From the NCBI GenBank assembly GCA_009599575.1, contig VWND01000001.1, positions 2,604,001-2,668,000 on the forward strand: a stretch of DNA of 64,000 bases. The letters run 5' to 3'. This DNA is from Blumeriella jaapii (taxonomy: Eukaryota; Ascomycota; Leotiomycetes; Helotiales; Drepanopezizaceae). The notes beneath the pieces were generated by a model. That model did no database searches and was not told the DNA's origin. It saw nothing but the letters and a program-made list of their open reading frames with translations. A program made the translations under genes and the position numbers. This document shows, in pieces, positions 23,196-36,087 of this stretch (its first letter is position 1; each line of letters opens with the position of its first letter).

Positions 23196-24735
23196 ACAAT
23201 CTTATATATACTTTTTTTTTTTTCGGTTATAAATGGAATTACGATTTAAACTGTGCTTTTAGCAGCGGGGTCGTCGTTCGGCTGTTTTCAGACCTTTTTA
23301 AAAGGTTTTTTTTTTTCAGAAGTATAATCGCTTTGGTCGGAGTCGTCGTCGAAGTCGCTGGAATCGGAATCGCTTTTTAATTCAAAGTCCAAAAGATAAA
23401 TTTGCTGGTTTTTTTTATAAAATCGCTTTAACCGGTTAGCGACGAACGTTTTTTTTAGTTTTGTTTTATCGAATTCCGTGAACTTGTAATAATTTTTATT
23501 TAATTCGGCTTCGCATACTTCGTAAGGTCCGAGCTATTTATAATTAAGTTTAATATCGGCCGATTTGTCGATAACGCGCTGAACGTCGTAAATTAAAATC
23601 AAATCTTTTTTTTTAATTAGCGTTTTTTTTAAAACCTTGGTTTTATTTTAGACTTTTTTAACTGCTTTTTTATACTTTTTTTTTTTTTAAAATTATTTTT
23701 TTTATATTTATATCGCGGTAATCGAGCTGTTTAAATTTTATTACTAATAGATTTGCTTTTGTTTTTATTTTAATTACGTTATAAAACTTTTATACAAGCT
23801 ATTTTGTTTTCAGAAGTAATCGAGCGTTTTTGTTATATTAAATAAAAAATAAAATTATTTTAATAAAAGCGTATATACATATGCGTATAGCAAAAAGCAT
23901 TTCCGAGAATTTCCGCGATTAACGCTTATAACTTTTTCGAATAGCTTTTGAAAAGCCGTTAAAAATATTTTTATAGTTTTATTCAACGGATCCGTTGCTT
24001 TTCGAATTGTAAACTAAAATTTGAATGCGCTAAATGCCGTATTTTGTGAAAGTTTTAACAACGCTTTTATTTTCGGATTCACCGTCGACGTTTAATTTGC
24101 TAAATAAACCGTATTAATATACAACGTTTTTTTAAAAAAAAATCGCTATAACTTCGGAAATAGCGTTTCGGAAAAGTCGTTTTTTAAGTTATTCGGATAA
24201 ATCGTTAATAACGAGCACGAAGCATATATAACCGCGATCGGTAATTAATACGCGTGTAACGTCGAAATTGATTTTTTTTTAGATTTCAAAAAACTACGTC
24301 GGATACAATAGGTTTTTTTTTCGGCCAGGCTTTCGTTTTTAGTAAAAAATGCAGTTTTTAACGAAAGCTTTGCAATTTTCGAAATATTTTTTTTATTAAA
24401 AATCGTTTTTGATTCGGTAATAAATGGCTTTAGCTTTTTTATAAAATACTTTTTCGTAAGCTTTTTTTATAATTTGAAACTTATCGGCTTTATTGTTTAT
24501 TACTAAGCGTTTTTAATATATATTGTTTTTTATTTTGTATAATTTCCTATCGGCTAAAATATAATCGAAAGCTTGGTTTTTAAATAATTTGAATTAATAA
24601 TTTAATACGCTAAATGATTTAAACAAAATGATTAAATAATATACGATTAAATAAAAATCTTCGGTTTCGTAATTGTCGATTAAAAGTTTATTTTCGTCGT
24701 TAATCGGCTTATTCCGATCGTTTTCGATTAAATTT

Positions 24736-24768
24736 ATTCGCGGTGCTAGCCGAAATAATAACGCGAAT
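24736..24768 (-). repeat. 33-bp palindrome, RNase H/integrase site 1, element D
   Basis: ATTCGCGGTGCTA..ACGCGAAT, 33 bp. It encodes the FALL..PRI peptide on the coding strand. Confidence 0.8.
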
Positions 24769-24798
24769 GCTTTTTCGGCCCGAAAATTGATATTTTTT

Positions 24799-24831
24799 AC
24801 TCGCGGTGCCAGCCGAAATAATAACGCGAAT
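24799..24831 (-). repeat. 33-bp palindrome, RNase H/integrase site 2, element D
   Basis: ACTCGCGGTGCCA..ACGCGAAT, 63 bp from site 1, in the same reading phase. Confidence 0.8.
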
Positions 24832-26743
24832 AATTTCGGATTTGTAAAATCTAAAGCGCAAATAACAAAGCAGCCGATTTCGTTAGCGATTTATTCGTTA
24901 ATATTTTGTTCGTTTTATTTAACGAAATCAAACGGATAAAATCGTTTTCGTTTGGAAAGGCCGTTTGCCGCTGTATTAATTGTTTTTTTAATATATTTGA
25001 TTTCGAAATTTATAAGTCGCATTTAAGCTATTTAATTAATAACGAATGCTTTTGGTAAATTATTAGCTTTTTTATTTAATTGGTCGACAAAAACTTTTGC
25101 GTTCGTTTTTAAAATAAAATATACGCCGTATAATTCGCTTTTTATTTTTTTTATTATTTTAAAAGCGCTTCGATATTTTCGTTTAATAGCATCGTAGCGT
25201 GCTTTTGCGAAAAATTATAAGCCGCTTTCGAATCGTGAAAAATGCCGTTTTTTGTTTTTATCGACTTATTGTAATACAGCTTCCCAATCGAAAATACTGG
25301 CGTCGATAATCAAAATGATTTTTTTTGCGTTTGGGCTATAATCGATCCGCATAAGCGATAAGGCCGATAAAAGATCGTTTTTAAAAATTTTTATAGCTTT
25401 GCTTTGCTTTTTTTTCCAAACGAAATCGATTTTTTTTTTTATCGTAGCGTAAATAAATGCAGCTTTCTGAAAAAAGTTTTTAATTTAATTGCGATAATAA
25501 ATCATAACGCTAATAAAAGCTTTAGCTTCGGTAATATTTTCGCATTTTTTTTATTCGCAAATCTTTTTAATTTTCTTTTGTTAAAAATAGCGGCCAGCGT
25601 TGTTAATTATATAACCGACGATATTTATTTCGGGCATACAAAATTTTAATCGAAAGCTAATAATAGCTTTGGCTTTTTCGAAGCAAATCATAATTTTGTC
25701 GATATTTTAAATATGTTTTATTATATAGCGTCGAATTTCAGAAAGGATTTTTTTATTATTATAATATAATTTGGAGCCTTTTATTCCGACGTCGTTAACG
25801 TAAAGCAAAGCAATGTCAGAAATGCAAATTATAAAAACTTTATATACGATTTTTACGAATTAAGCGACTAAATTAATGGCTTTTATAAGTATTTTCGTTA
25901 TACGCAGTAAATCGATCGGTGTTTGAATTGCCGTTATATTTCGAGATCGTGAATTAAGCATTAAATAATCGTAGCCGGAAAATAAATCGAAAAAAAAAGC
26001 GATTATCAATTCCGCGAATTCGTTTGAAAATTAATCGACGTTAAATGGCACGTTAGCGTTTCGTATTATTATTTTATTTATTTCGACGATTGCGATAATA
26101 AATTTATAAATGCTTTTTTTTTTTTTCGCAACGATAAACCATTTGTTTTTGTATAAGCCGTGGCAGAATTCGAAGATTTTTTGTTTAATTCGCTTTTTTA
26201 GCATTTCGATTATTTTATTTTGAAAAGCTTTAGGGACTGAAAAAGTCTTTTTTTGTCAGGTTTCGTAAAATACGGTTTTGATATCGATATAAAGCGTAAC
26301 GTCAAGATTAAATTGGCTTATTTCGATGAAATCGAAGATTATAGCTTTTTTTCGGTTGCGTAGGATTTCGTATAAGATTTTTTTTTTTTAGCAAAAATTG
26401 GATTCCGATTGCCAAATTATCAAATCGTTTTTTTATAAATCGGCTGCTAAATAATAAGCTGGAAAATCGGCCGGTAATAAATTTTTCGAGCTCGCTAATA
26501 ACTGGTTAAAATAATTTTATTACTTCGTTTTTTTCGAATCAATCGTTTATTTTTCCGGGGATATTCTTATCGGATTCGCTAAGATTTACGAATCGTATTT
26601 TATCAGCTTTACGCTTGTAAAAAATGCTGATATTAATATAAAAAAATAAAATATATAAATCGGGTTTGTTTAATACAAAAACGAAATTTTCGAAATTTTC
26701 ATTTCCGAGTTAATAGCCAAAAATGTTAATATTAGCCAATTTT

Positions 26744-26776
26744 ATTCGCGGTGTTATTTCGATTAGTAACGCGAAT
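26744..26776 (-). repeat. 33-bp palindrome, protease/RT site, element D
   Basis: ATTCGCGGTGTTA..TAACGCGAAT between the protease and RT domains. Confidence 0.8.
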
Positions 26777-28559
26777 GCTTTTGGCTGATTATTTTCTAGG
26801 TTTTATTATAATTTAGCGTTTGTTTTAAAACCAGAGCCGGCTATTCGTTTCCCGATAAAATATCGATTAAAAAGATTTTATCGCCGGCGACGATAATTTA
26901 ATTTTAAAAAGATCGGTTTCAATTTTAAAAAAAAGCTTTTATTTGGCCGTTCTCGGTGTATTTAAAACTGACGAAACTTTTCAGAATCCAAAGCATTTTA
27001 AAAATAATAAAATAAAAACATTTTTTTATTATTAAAAAGTTTTTATAAATAATAATATTTTCAACGTCGATTTTAATATTCCGTACAATTTTATTAAATT
27101 CAATCGTATTTTTATTAACGGTGTGTAAATTATTCGTTTATCGGTAATAATCGAGATATTATTAATTTCGGCTGTTTTTTAGTTTATGCAATTGATTTCG
27201 GCTTTATTATCGAATAAAGCGAAAGCGATCGTACTTTTTTTAAGTATTATTTTTATTTTTAATACTTTTATAACCGTATAAAAGCAGTTTCGTCGTTTTA
27301 ACTTTTGGGTTTTTATAACAAAAGCCAAAAGGCTGACTTTTTCCGAGGATTTTTTTTTATCGGCTAAATTAATTGCGATATTATAAATTTCTTTTTGGTT
27401 TTTTTTTAATTTAAAATCGTTTTTTTTTCGAATAATCTTAATCTTTTCGTTTCTTTTTAATATAAGGATTTGTTTATTAATAATTTTATCGAATCTTTTT
27501 CCTGTGCTAAATAAATCGTTGAATTTCAATTTAATTTTTTGTTTTATAATTTTTTTAATAATTTCGTCGACGGTTTCGGAGCTAATATATTTGTCGATTT
27601 ATTTCTCGCTTCGCATTAATAATAGGCGTTTAAAAGCTGGTACTTTCTGAATAATTTAAACCGGAATATCGGTATCGATATCTTTTATATCGTCGTTAAT
27701 TTTTTTTATTATAAGCGTTTTTTTAATAGTTTTATCGGTTTTTTTTCGAATTTCGAAATTTTTCTTTTTTTCAATTTTAACGTTTTTTTATACCAGTCGG
27801 TTTGGCGAATAAAACAGAAACATTTTGCTTTTTTATAATTCGCTGATTTGATTATGCAATTATAATATTTGCAAATGCGATACTTATATTAGCAATATAT
27901 ATATTTGTTTTTCATTTATATATTTAAATTTTATTCACGCTTAAAATAAAAGTTTTTTTTTTAATTAATACGCTTTTTGAAATGTTTTTTCTTTTATTAA
28001 TAAAAATCGTTTTTGCATTTTTTCTGTTTTTTAAACAGTCGTTTCATTCCGTACTTTTTATTTTCAAGCGAATAGTATTTAACCAGCTCTGATTTTTAGC
28101 TTTGTTAAAAAGGCTCATTTCTGCTTTCGTCGATCCGAAGCAAATCGCTTCGTATTTATTAATATAGCAGATATTATTATTTATATAAAAATTAAATGCT
28201 TTGCATTTTAAGCGAATATAAGGTTTTTCGCAGTAAATTTTTCTGTTGTTATAAAATTCACATTTAAAGCCACGAGATTTGTTTTAATAATTACTTTTAT
28301 TATTTTGATAGCCGCGATTTTGGTTTCCGCGTTGATTTCCTTTTTTTTAATAATCGTTATTATAATTAATGTTTCGCTGATTTTAATCGCTAATACGAAA
28401 AGATTGCCATTAGGCAGCTATTACTTTTACGATAGCTTAGCGAGATTAATCGCTTCGCGCATTTTAAAAAAAATAGTTATTGTAAAAGCTATTTTAATCG
28501 TTTTTATTATTCGAATTAACGTAAAAAAATTTTTTCTGCTATTGCATAAGACTTTCGAT

Positions 28560-29385
28560 TTTGCTTTAAAGTTTTTAAATTTTAATATCGGTAAATTTTA
28601 ATACGAAAGTTTCGATATTTTTGTTAAGCTTTTCCAAGTTAATAAGTTTTGCAAAGCGATTAAATAATATAATAACTGATTGTTTTTTAGCGATTTCGGT
28701 AACTTTTAATAGCTGGGCATATTTTTGTATTAAAGCTTTCACGTTTTTTTTATAAATAGAAAAGGAAGATTTCTTTTGATTTATGACTTCGATAATACGT
28801 TCGCTTTGGTTTTGTTTAAAAACGAATTTCATAAATTTGGAATATTAATCGAAGGTTTCAGAGTTTTATTTATTAATCTTAAAATGCTTAATAGTTTTAT
28901 TGCGAATACTAATTGAAAGGCCAAATAAAAACAGTTTTTTTTGTTTAATTTCGCTTAAAACTTTTTTATTAACGAAAACGTTAAAAACTTTCGTATAAAT
29001 ACGATAATAAGCCTTGAGTTTTTTGGCTTGGCGGATTGTTATAATAAATTGTTTGAAAAAAGCGATAGTATCGCGAATTTGCTAGCGATCGTAGTTTCGG
29101 AATTCCGATTTTAAAGCTTTAATTAGCTTACGCCAGTTTCGAGCTTTAATAGCTTTTTATTTATTTATCGATTTAATAATATCTTTAATAGTTGGATCGC
29201 AGTAGCGAAGGAGTTTATCGAATATTTCAGTTTTAAAAACTTCGAAATCTTTACAGGTTTTTTTATATTTTTCGATAAAGTCGGTAATATTGGCGCTATT
29301 AAATAAAAGTGTACCAAAAAAGCTAAAAAGGGGCATGCGGCCTCGTATAAGAAAACGAAAAGCGTCGTTGTCTATAGTATTAGCG
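28560..29385 (-). pseudogene. family B gag in element D
   Basis: The minus strand contains NITDFIEKY, KLLRYCD-like and FRNYDR segments, then KFVFKQNQSERIIEVINQ (open 28575-28832) and KNVKALIQKYAQLLKVTEI. It is collinear with F gag. Confidence 0.8.
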
Positions 29386-30118
29386 AAAGTGTTAGTAGGA
29401 TTTGAATTAAACGAATAAGTGTTTTTGAAGTTGCAGATTAGGAGTTTTCAATATAAAAAAAATCGTTTTTAATAAAAAAGTTATTAAAAAGGTTTTTGTG
29501 TTTTCTAAAGGAATTAAATAAAATAAGGTTGCGTCCAGATATTTAAGTAGCGTATTAAAAAATTTGTTTTTTGATAAGTTAATTGAATTGATATAATATT
29601 GTTATATAATCCACGGTTTCGATATTCCGTGGCTTAGGCTAATGCACGTACAGCCATTTTCTTATTATTTCTAATAAAAAGCCGCAAATTGTAATTGTTA
29701 TAATCATAAAGCGTAAAATCAAAAAGTTGAATTTTCGCTAAGCGTTTAACCAAAAGAAATCTAATTCAAAAAAGCCGAGCGCAGCGGTCGAAGCGTACGA
29801 ATTAATATTCGATTTGTTATTTTTAAACAAAAAAGCGATTTTCGAGCTTTAAATTTCGTACGATACAGAATTGCCTGACCGTAATTTCAAACGTTTCTAA
29901 AATATATTGCATTTTTGTAATTCAATAACCGTGCGCAAAATAAAAGAAATTATTAAAAGTCTTTTATATAATGCAATTGCGAATAATATTATATAAAAAG
30001 TTTTTTAAGCCGTAATAGCGAAATATCGAAATCGACTTTGATTGTGAATTTGAGAAACGCATCGGCGAATATATAAAAACGAAACACCGAAGTTTAAATC
30101 TTTGCGTAAATTATTAAA

Positions 30119-30384
30119 TATAAAAATAAATAGAAAAACCAGATTAATACGGCCATATATCGGTGGGTAAAATAATTTAGGAAATTTTTAAAAGAAACTG
30201 AAAAAGGAAAAGAAAAATAAGTAAAAGTATGAATTAAACTGCGTGCTTATAGTATTATTTAAGGGGGTGCTTTGCTTTTATACCTGTTGAAGATAGTCAG
30301 TGGCAGGGGGCCTCGGAAGGGTCCATGCCTCGACCATAGCTAAAACTACCAACTCCCATTAATACAAGGTATCACCGTTTTATA
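30119..30384 (-). repeat. family B 5' LTR of D
   Basis: Same family, with ends altered to TATAAAAA and GTTTTATA. The interior keeps GGCAGGGGGCCTCGG and CATGCCTCGACCATAGC, less mutated than most copies. Confidence 0.93.
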
Positions 30385-32080
30385 CTTGCCGTTTTTTTTA
30401 GCGTTAACGTTATTCGTAAAAACGAAATTAAAAAATCGGAATTTTTTAGCGAAAAAAAGTTCGAATAAAAACGGATTACCGTTTTCAAAAGTTTTTTTTA
30501 TTTGTTTCGGCGTATTATACTTGCAGTTTTTCGAAAAAGGTTTAATTTAATTTTCGTTCGAAGCAAAAGGAAAAAAACTAACGGATTTATTTGATTTTTA
30601 TATAAAACTGTCGAAGTAAAACTTTTGAATCGTTTCGTCGTCGAAAGCGAAAGTTTTAAATAAAATAATTTAATTTTATACTTTTTGTATAATTTTTCCC
30701 GCGATAACTTCGATATCGCTTTTCAGGCTTTTTCGGTTGAGTCGTATAATAATCGAGATTTTAAATATTTTTATTAAAATTTAAAATATTAACGATACGA
30801 CGTTTTTAAACGCAGCAAGCGTTTTTGATATTTGCGTATTTAATTTCGAAAAATTAAATTCAAAGTCGTTTGAATTTTTCTTTTTCGAAATGCCTGCGTT
30901 TTTTAAATTTGATTTCGTAGAATCGTTGCGTTTTTTGTTAATTAGCTTAAAAGCTATAATTCGGCGTCGATTTCCGGCTGTTTTTATTCGCGATGCCTTT
31001 TTTGTTAGCGACGCGAATAATTTTTTCTTTCGAACAAAAAGGATTTCGAAAATATCGGCGCGCTTTTTTACGTTTTTTGTTTTTATTTTTTCCGAAATCG
31101 TTTTTATAAGTATAATAAGCTTTTTGTATTTAAATAAGCGGTTGTTTGTTATTACGCTTTTAATTTCGTTTTCGGATTCGTTTTCGATAATTAGAAATAA
31201 AAATCGCCGAGCTGTTTTAGCCGTTTTAAAAATATTAATTGTTATAGCGTGTATTTTTTCGAACTAAACGAAAATAATATTAGCTTTTTCGTTTTTTTCG
31301 TCGTCGTAAATCTAAAATATCGGAATAACGTCGTTTTTTTCTTTCGGTATAAAAATGCCGCATTTAGCGACGCTTAGGTTTTTGCTTTAAAAAAAAATTA
31401 AATTTAAAATTTCGCAGCCGATTAAAACTTTTTTTAACGATTGCATAGCGTCGTCGACTAATTTGCAAACAGCTGTAAAAAAGCTTATAAATCTGCGGGC
31501 TTTTAAATTATTAGTTTTTAAAGCTTGCGTTTTAAAAATATAAGCGTTTAATACTTAAACTTTTTTTTTCGTAAAAATAATAGTTTCGAAAAAACGAGCG
31601 AAATGCCGAAATAAAATAACATCGGTAATTTTGCTAAAAACGTATTTTTAAATATTTTTTTTTCGTTGATTTGGCAAAAAACGCAAAATTCGATTTATCA
31701 CCTTTTTTTTGTTATTTCGAGCCTTTTTTGCTCCGGCGAAAGCTTTTAAACGTTATTATAATTTAGCAGAAATTTGTCGTAATTAAAGCTTTTGCGAACG
31801 AAATCAGTTTTAACGAAGCTTTTGTAATCGAATAAAAACTCGTTGACGTTTTTAATTATTATATCGAATTGCTTTATAAATGTTTTTACAAAAGCTGTTT
31901 ATTAATTTGAAATGGCGGCATTATATGCTTATTTAAATTCGGAAAAATTGCGTATAATAATTCTGTTTTAAAATAAATTAAAAATAAATTTGCTAAGTTT
32001 AGCAACGCTTTGTTTAAAAAACGATATAATATCGATAAATTTATTAATTAAAAAAGTATATTATATTTGTTAAAAAATAA
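30385..32080 (-). pseudogene. family B ORF2, N-terminal part, in element C
   Basis: Continuation of the ORF2 fragment at 17500-19122 after the D insertion. Collinear with 21110-22770 of D. Palindrome at 30986-31018. Confidence 0.7.
30986..31018 (-). repeat. 33-bp palindrome, ORF2 site, element C
   Basis: ATTCGCGATGCC..AGCGACGCGAAT, same location as 21703-21735 in D. Confidence 0.8.
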
Positions 32081-34044
32081 ATGGAAAAAAGTATAAAAAC
32101 TGTAAAATATTTGTATCCAAAAGTTACGGGAATCCGCATGCTATTTTTTTAATAAATTATAATTGTTTAAGCAAGCATCCGTTTAAAATAACGAAAAAAG
32201 TAAATAATACAAAAAATAGCAAATAATAAAATATATAAAAAATAGTTTTCGTAGAATATGCGAGTAATATAAATGTATCAGATATGCGGCTTAAATATAT
32301 ACAAAGCCTTTGTTCTGATAAACAAAAATACAATCAAACAAAAAAAAGTATAATAAATGTTTTAAATAATATAAAAAAAGGTTTTAAAAATAAACAAAAT
32401 GATTAAATTGTATACAAGCAAAGCAAAACAAAAACAGTAGGATAATATATAATAAAAAGGAAAACAATAAATAATAAAAATAATAAAACAGTTAGTAAAT
32501 AATTTTATATGCATTTTTTTTTTTTCGGTTATAAGTGGAATTACGATTTAAATTATGCTTTTAGCAGCAGGATTATCGTCCGGTTGTTTCCAGACTTTTC
32601 TAAAAAATAAAGCCTTTTTTTTTTCGGGAGTATAATCGCTTTGATCGGAATCGTCGTCGGATTCGCTGAAATCGAAGTCGCTGTTTAAATCAAAATCTAG
32701 AAAGTAAATTTACTGATTTCTTCTGTAAAATCGCTTTAATCGGTTGGCGGCGAACGTTCCTTTCAGCTTTGTTTCATCGAATTCCGTAAGCTTATAATAA
32801 CTTTTATTCAACTCGGCCTCGTATATTTCGTAAAATCCGAGCTATTTATAATTAAATTTAATATCGGCCGATTTGTTAATAACGCGTTGAACGTCGTAAA
32901 CCAAAACCAGATTTTTTTTTCTGATTAACGTTTTTTTTAAAACTTTGGTTTTATTCCAGACTTTTTTAGCTGCTTTCCTATACTTTTTCTTTTTTAAAAT
33001 TATTTTTTTATATTTATATCGCGATAATTTAGCTGTTTAAATTTTATTACTAATAAATCCGCTTTCGTTTTTATTTTAATCACGTTATAAAGTTTTTATA
33101 TAAGCCATCTTGTTTCTAAAAATAATCGAGCGTTTTTGCCGTATTAAATAAAAAATAAAGTTATTTTAATAAAAGCGTATATGTATATGCGCATAGCAAA
33201 AAGCATTTCCGAGAATTTCCGCGACCAACGCTTATAGCTCTTTCGAATAGCTTTTAAAAGGCCGTTAAAAATATTTCTATGGCCTCGTTCTACGGATCCG
33301 TTGCCTTTCGAATTGTAAACCGAAATTTAAATGCGTTAAATATCGTTTTTTTTTGTAAAAGTTTCGATAACGCTTTTATTTTCGAGTTTATTATCGACGT
33401 TTAATTTGCTAAACAAACCGTATCGATATACAACGTTTTTTTAAAAAAAAGTCGTTATAATTTCGGAAATAACGTTTCGGAAAAATCGCTTTTTAAGCTA
33501 TTCGAATAAATCGTTAATAGCGAATACGAAATATATATAACCGCGATCGATAATTAATACGCGTATAATATCGAAATTAATTTTTTCTTAAATTTTAAAA
33601 AACCACGTCGGATACAATAAGTTTTTTTTTCGGCCAGATTTTCGTTTTTAATAAAAAACGCAATTCTTAACGAAAGCTTTGCAGTTTTCGAAGTATTCTT
33701 TTTATTAAAAATCGTTTTTGATTCGATAATAAATAGTTTCAGCTTTTTTATAAAACATTTTTTCGTAAGCTTTTTTTATAATTTAGAATTTATCGGCTTT
33801 ATTATTTATTATTAAGCGTTTTTGATATATATTATTTTTTATTTTGTACAGTTTTTTATCGGCTAAAATATAATCGAAAGTTTAGTTTTTAAATAATTTA
33901 AACTGATAGTTTAATACGCTAAATAATTTAAACAAAATAATTAAATAATATACAATTAAATAAAAATCCTCGGTTTTGTAATTATCGATTAAAAGTTTAT
34001 TTTCGTCGTTAATCGGCTTATTCCGATCGTTTTCGGTCAAATTC

Positions 34045-34077
34045 ATTCGCGGTGCCAGCCGAAATAATAACGCGAAT
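34045..34077 (-). repeat. 33-bp palindrome, RNase H/integrase site 1, element C
   Basis: ATTCGCGGTGCCA..ACGCGAAT, same location as 24736-24768 in D. Confidence 0.8.
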
Positions 34078-34107
34078 GCTTTTTCGGCCCGAAAATTAAT
34101 ATTTTTT

Positions 34108-34140
34108 ATTCGCGGTGCCAGCCGAAATAACAACGCGAAT
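34108..34140 (-). repeat. 33-bp palindrome, RNase H/integrase site 2, element C
   Basis: ATTCGCGGTGCCA..ACGCGAAT, same location as 24799-24831 in D. Confidence 0.8.
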
Positions 34141-36054
34141 AGTTTTGGCTTTGTGAAACCCAAAGCGCAAATAATAAAACAGCCGATTTCGTTAATAATT
34201 TATTCGTTAATATTTTATTCGTTTTATTTAGCGAAATCAAACGAATAAAAACGTTTTCGTTTGGAAAAGCCGTTTGCCGCTGTATTAATTATTTTTTTAA
34301 TATATTTGATTTCGAAGTTTATAAATCGTATCCAAATTATTTAATTAATAACGAATGCTTTTGGCAGGTTATTGGTTTTTTTATTTAATTAATCGATAAA
34401 AACTTTAGCGTTTATTTTTAAAATAAAATATACGCCGTATAATTCGCTTTTTATTTTTTTTATTGTTTTAAAAGCGCTTCGATATTCTCGTTTAATAGCA
34501 TCGTAGCGTGCTTTCGCGAAAAACTATAAGCCGCTTTCGAATTTTAAAAAGTGCCGTTTTTTGTTTTTATCGATTTATTATAATATAATTTCTTAACCGA
34601 AAATATTAGCGTCGATAATCAAAATAATTTTTTTTACGTTTGAGTTTTAATCGATCCGCATAAATAATAAAGCCGATAAAAGATCGTTTTTAAAAACTTT
34701 CATAGTTTTGCTTTGCTTTTTTTTTTAAACGAAATCGATTTTTTTTTTTATTATAGCGTAAATAAATGCAATTTTCTAAAAAAAAGTTTTTAATTTAATT
34801 GCGATAATAAATCATAACGCTAATAAAAGCTTTGGCTTCGGTAATATTTTTACATTTTTTTTATTCGCAAATCTTTTTAATTTTTTTTCGTTAAAAATAA
34901 CGGCCAACGCTATTAGTTATATAATTAACGATATTTATATCAGGCATGCAGAATTTTAACCGAAAGCCAATAATAGCTTTGGCTTTTTCGAAGCAAATTA
35001 TAATTTTGTCGATGTTTTAAATATGTTTTATTATATAATATCGAATTTTAAAAAAGATTTTTTTATTATTATAATATAATCTAAAGCTTTTTATTCCGAC
35101 GTCGTTAACGTAAAAAAAAGTAATATCAGAAATGCAAATTATAAAAACCTTATATACGACTTTTACGAATTAAACGACTAAATTAATAGCTTTTATAAAT
35201 ATTCTGATTATACGCAGCAAACCGATTAGTATTTGAATTGCTGTTATATTTCGAAATCGTAAATCAAATACTAAATAATCGTAGCCGAAAAACAAATCGA
35301 AAAAAAAAGCGATCGTTAGTTTTGCAAATTCGTTCGAAAATTAATCGACGTTAAATAGCACGTTAGCGTTTCGAATCGTTACTTTGTTTATTTCGACGAC
35401 CGCGGTAATAAATTTGTAAATGCTTTTTTTTTTTTCGCAACGATAAACCATTTATTTTTATATAAGCCGTGGCAAAATTCGAAAATTTTTTGTTTAATTC
35501 GTTTTTTTAATATTTCGACTATTTTATTCTGGAAAATTCTAAAAATTAAAAAGGTTTTTTTTTGCTAAGTTTCGTAAAATACGGTTTTAATATCGATATA
35601 AAACGTAATGTTAAAGCTGAATTAGTTTATTTCGGTGAAATCGAAAGCTATAATTTTTTTTCGGTTGCGTAAAACTTCGTATAAAACCTTTTTTTTTTTT
35701 GACAAAAATTAAATTCCGATTGCTAAATTATTAAATCGCTTTTTTGTAAATCGGCTGCTAAATAATAAGCTAGAAAATCGGCCGGTAATAAGTTTTTCGA
35801 ATTCGCTAATAATTAATTAAAATGGTTTTATTGTTTTATTTTTTTTAAATCAATCGTTTATTTTTTCGGAAATATTTCCATCGGATTCGCTAAGATTCAC
35901 GAATCGTATTTTATCAGCTTTGCGCTTATAAAAAGTGCTGATATTAATACAAAAAAGTAAAATATATAAGTCGGGTTTATTTAATACAAAAACGAAATCT
36001 TCGGAACTTTTATTTCCGAATTAATAGCTAAAAATATTAATATTAGCCAGTTTT

Positions 36055-36087
36055 ATTCGCGATGCTATTTCGATTAGCGACGTAAAT
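36055..36087 (-). repeat. 33-bp palindrome, protease/RT site, element C
   Basis: ATTCGCGATGCTA..TAGCGACGTAAAT; one arm carries a RIP-type change. Confidence 0.75.

Larger units (their letters stand above)
23200..28300 (-). pseudogene. family B pol (protease, RT, RNase H, integrase) in element D
   Basis: Read right to left: a zinc-knuckle-like region near 28,200, protease near 27,180-27,250 (ALFDNKAEINCIN), RT about 25,600-26,100, RNase H about 25,050-25,400, integrase about 23,500-24,600 with the conserved NGSVE peptide. The RT active site reads YVND in place of the IDD/VDD typical of this gypsy group. Two 33-bp palindromes lie at the RNase H/integrase junction and one between protease and RT. 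Confidence 0.85.
19123..30384 (-). mobile_element. complete family B element D (11.26 kb) nested in C
   Basis: LTRs 19123-19389 and 30119-30384. A 4-bp target duplication CTTG is present at 19119-19122 and 30385-30388, and removing D restores C's ORF2 at GCAAAACTTGCCG. Order from right to left: LTR, leader with hairpin, gag, pol, ORF2, LTR. Heavily RIP-degraded but collinear with C and F. Confidence 0.95.

Noticed and set aside
24730..24835. Paired 33-bp palindromes considered as terminal repeats of a MITE
   Set aside because: The segment between them is coding in all copies, no target duplication is seen, and the same palindrome occurs singly elsewhere.
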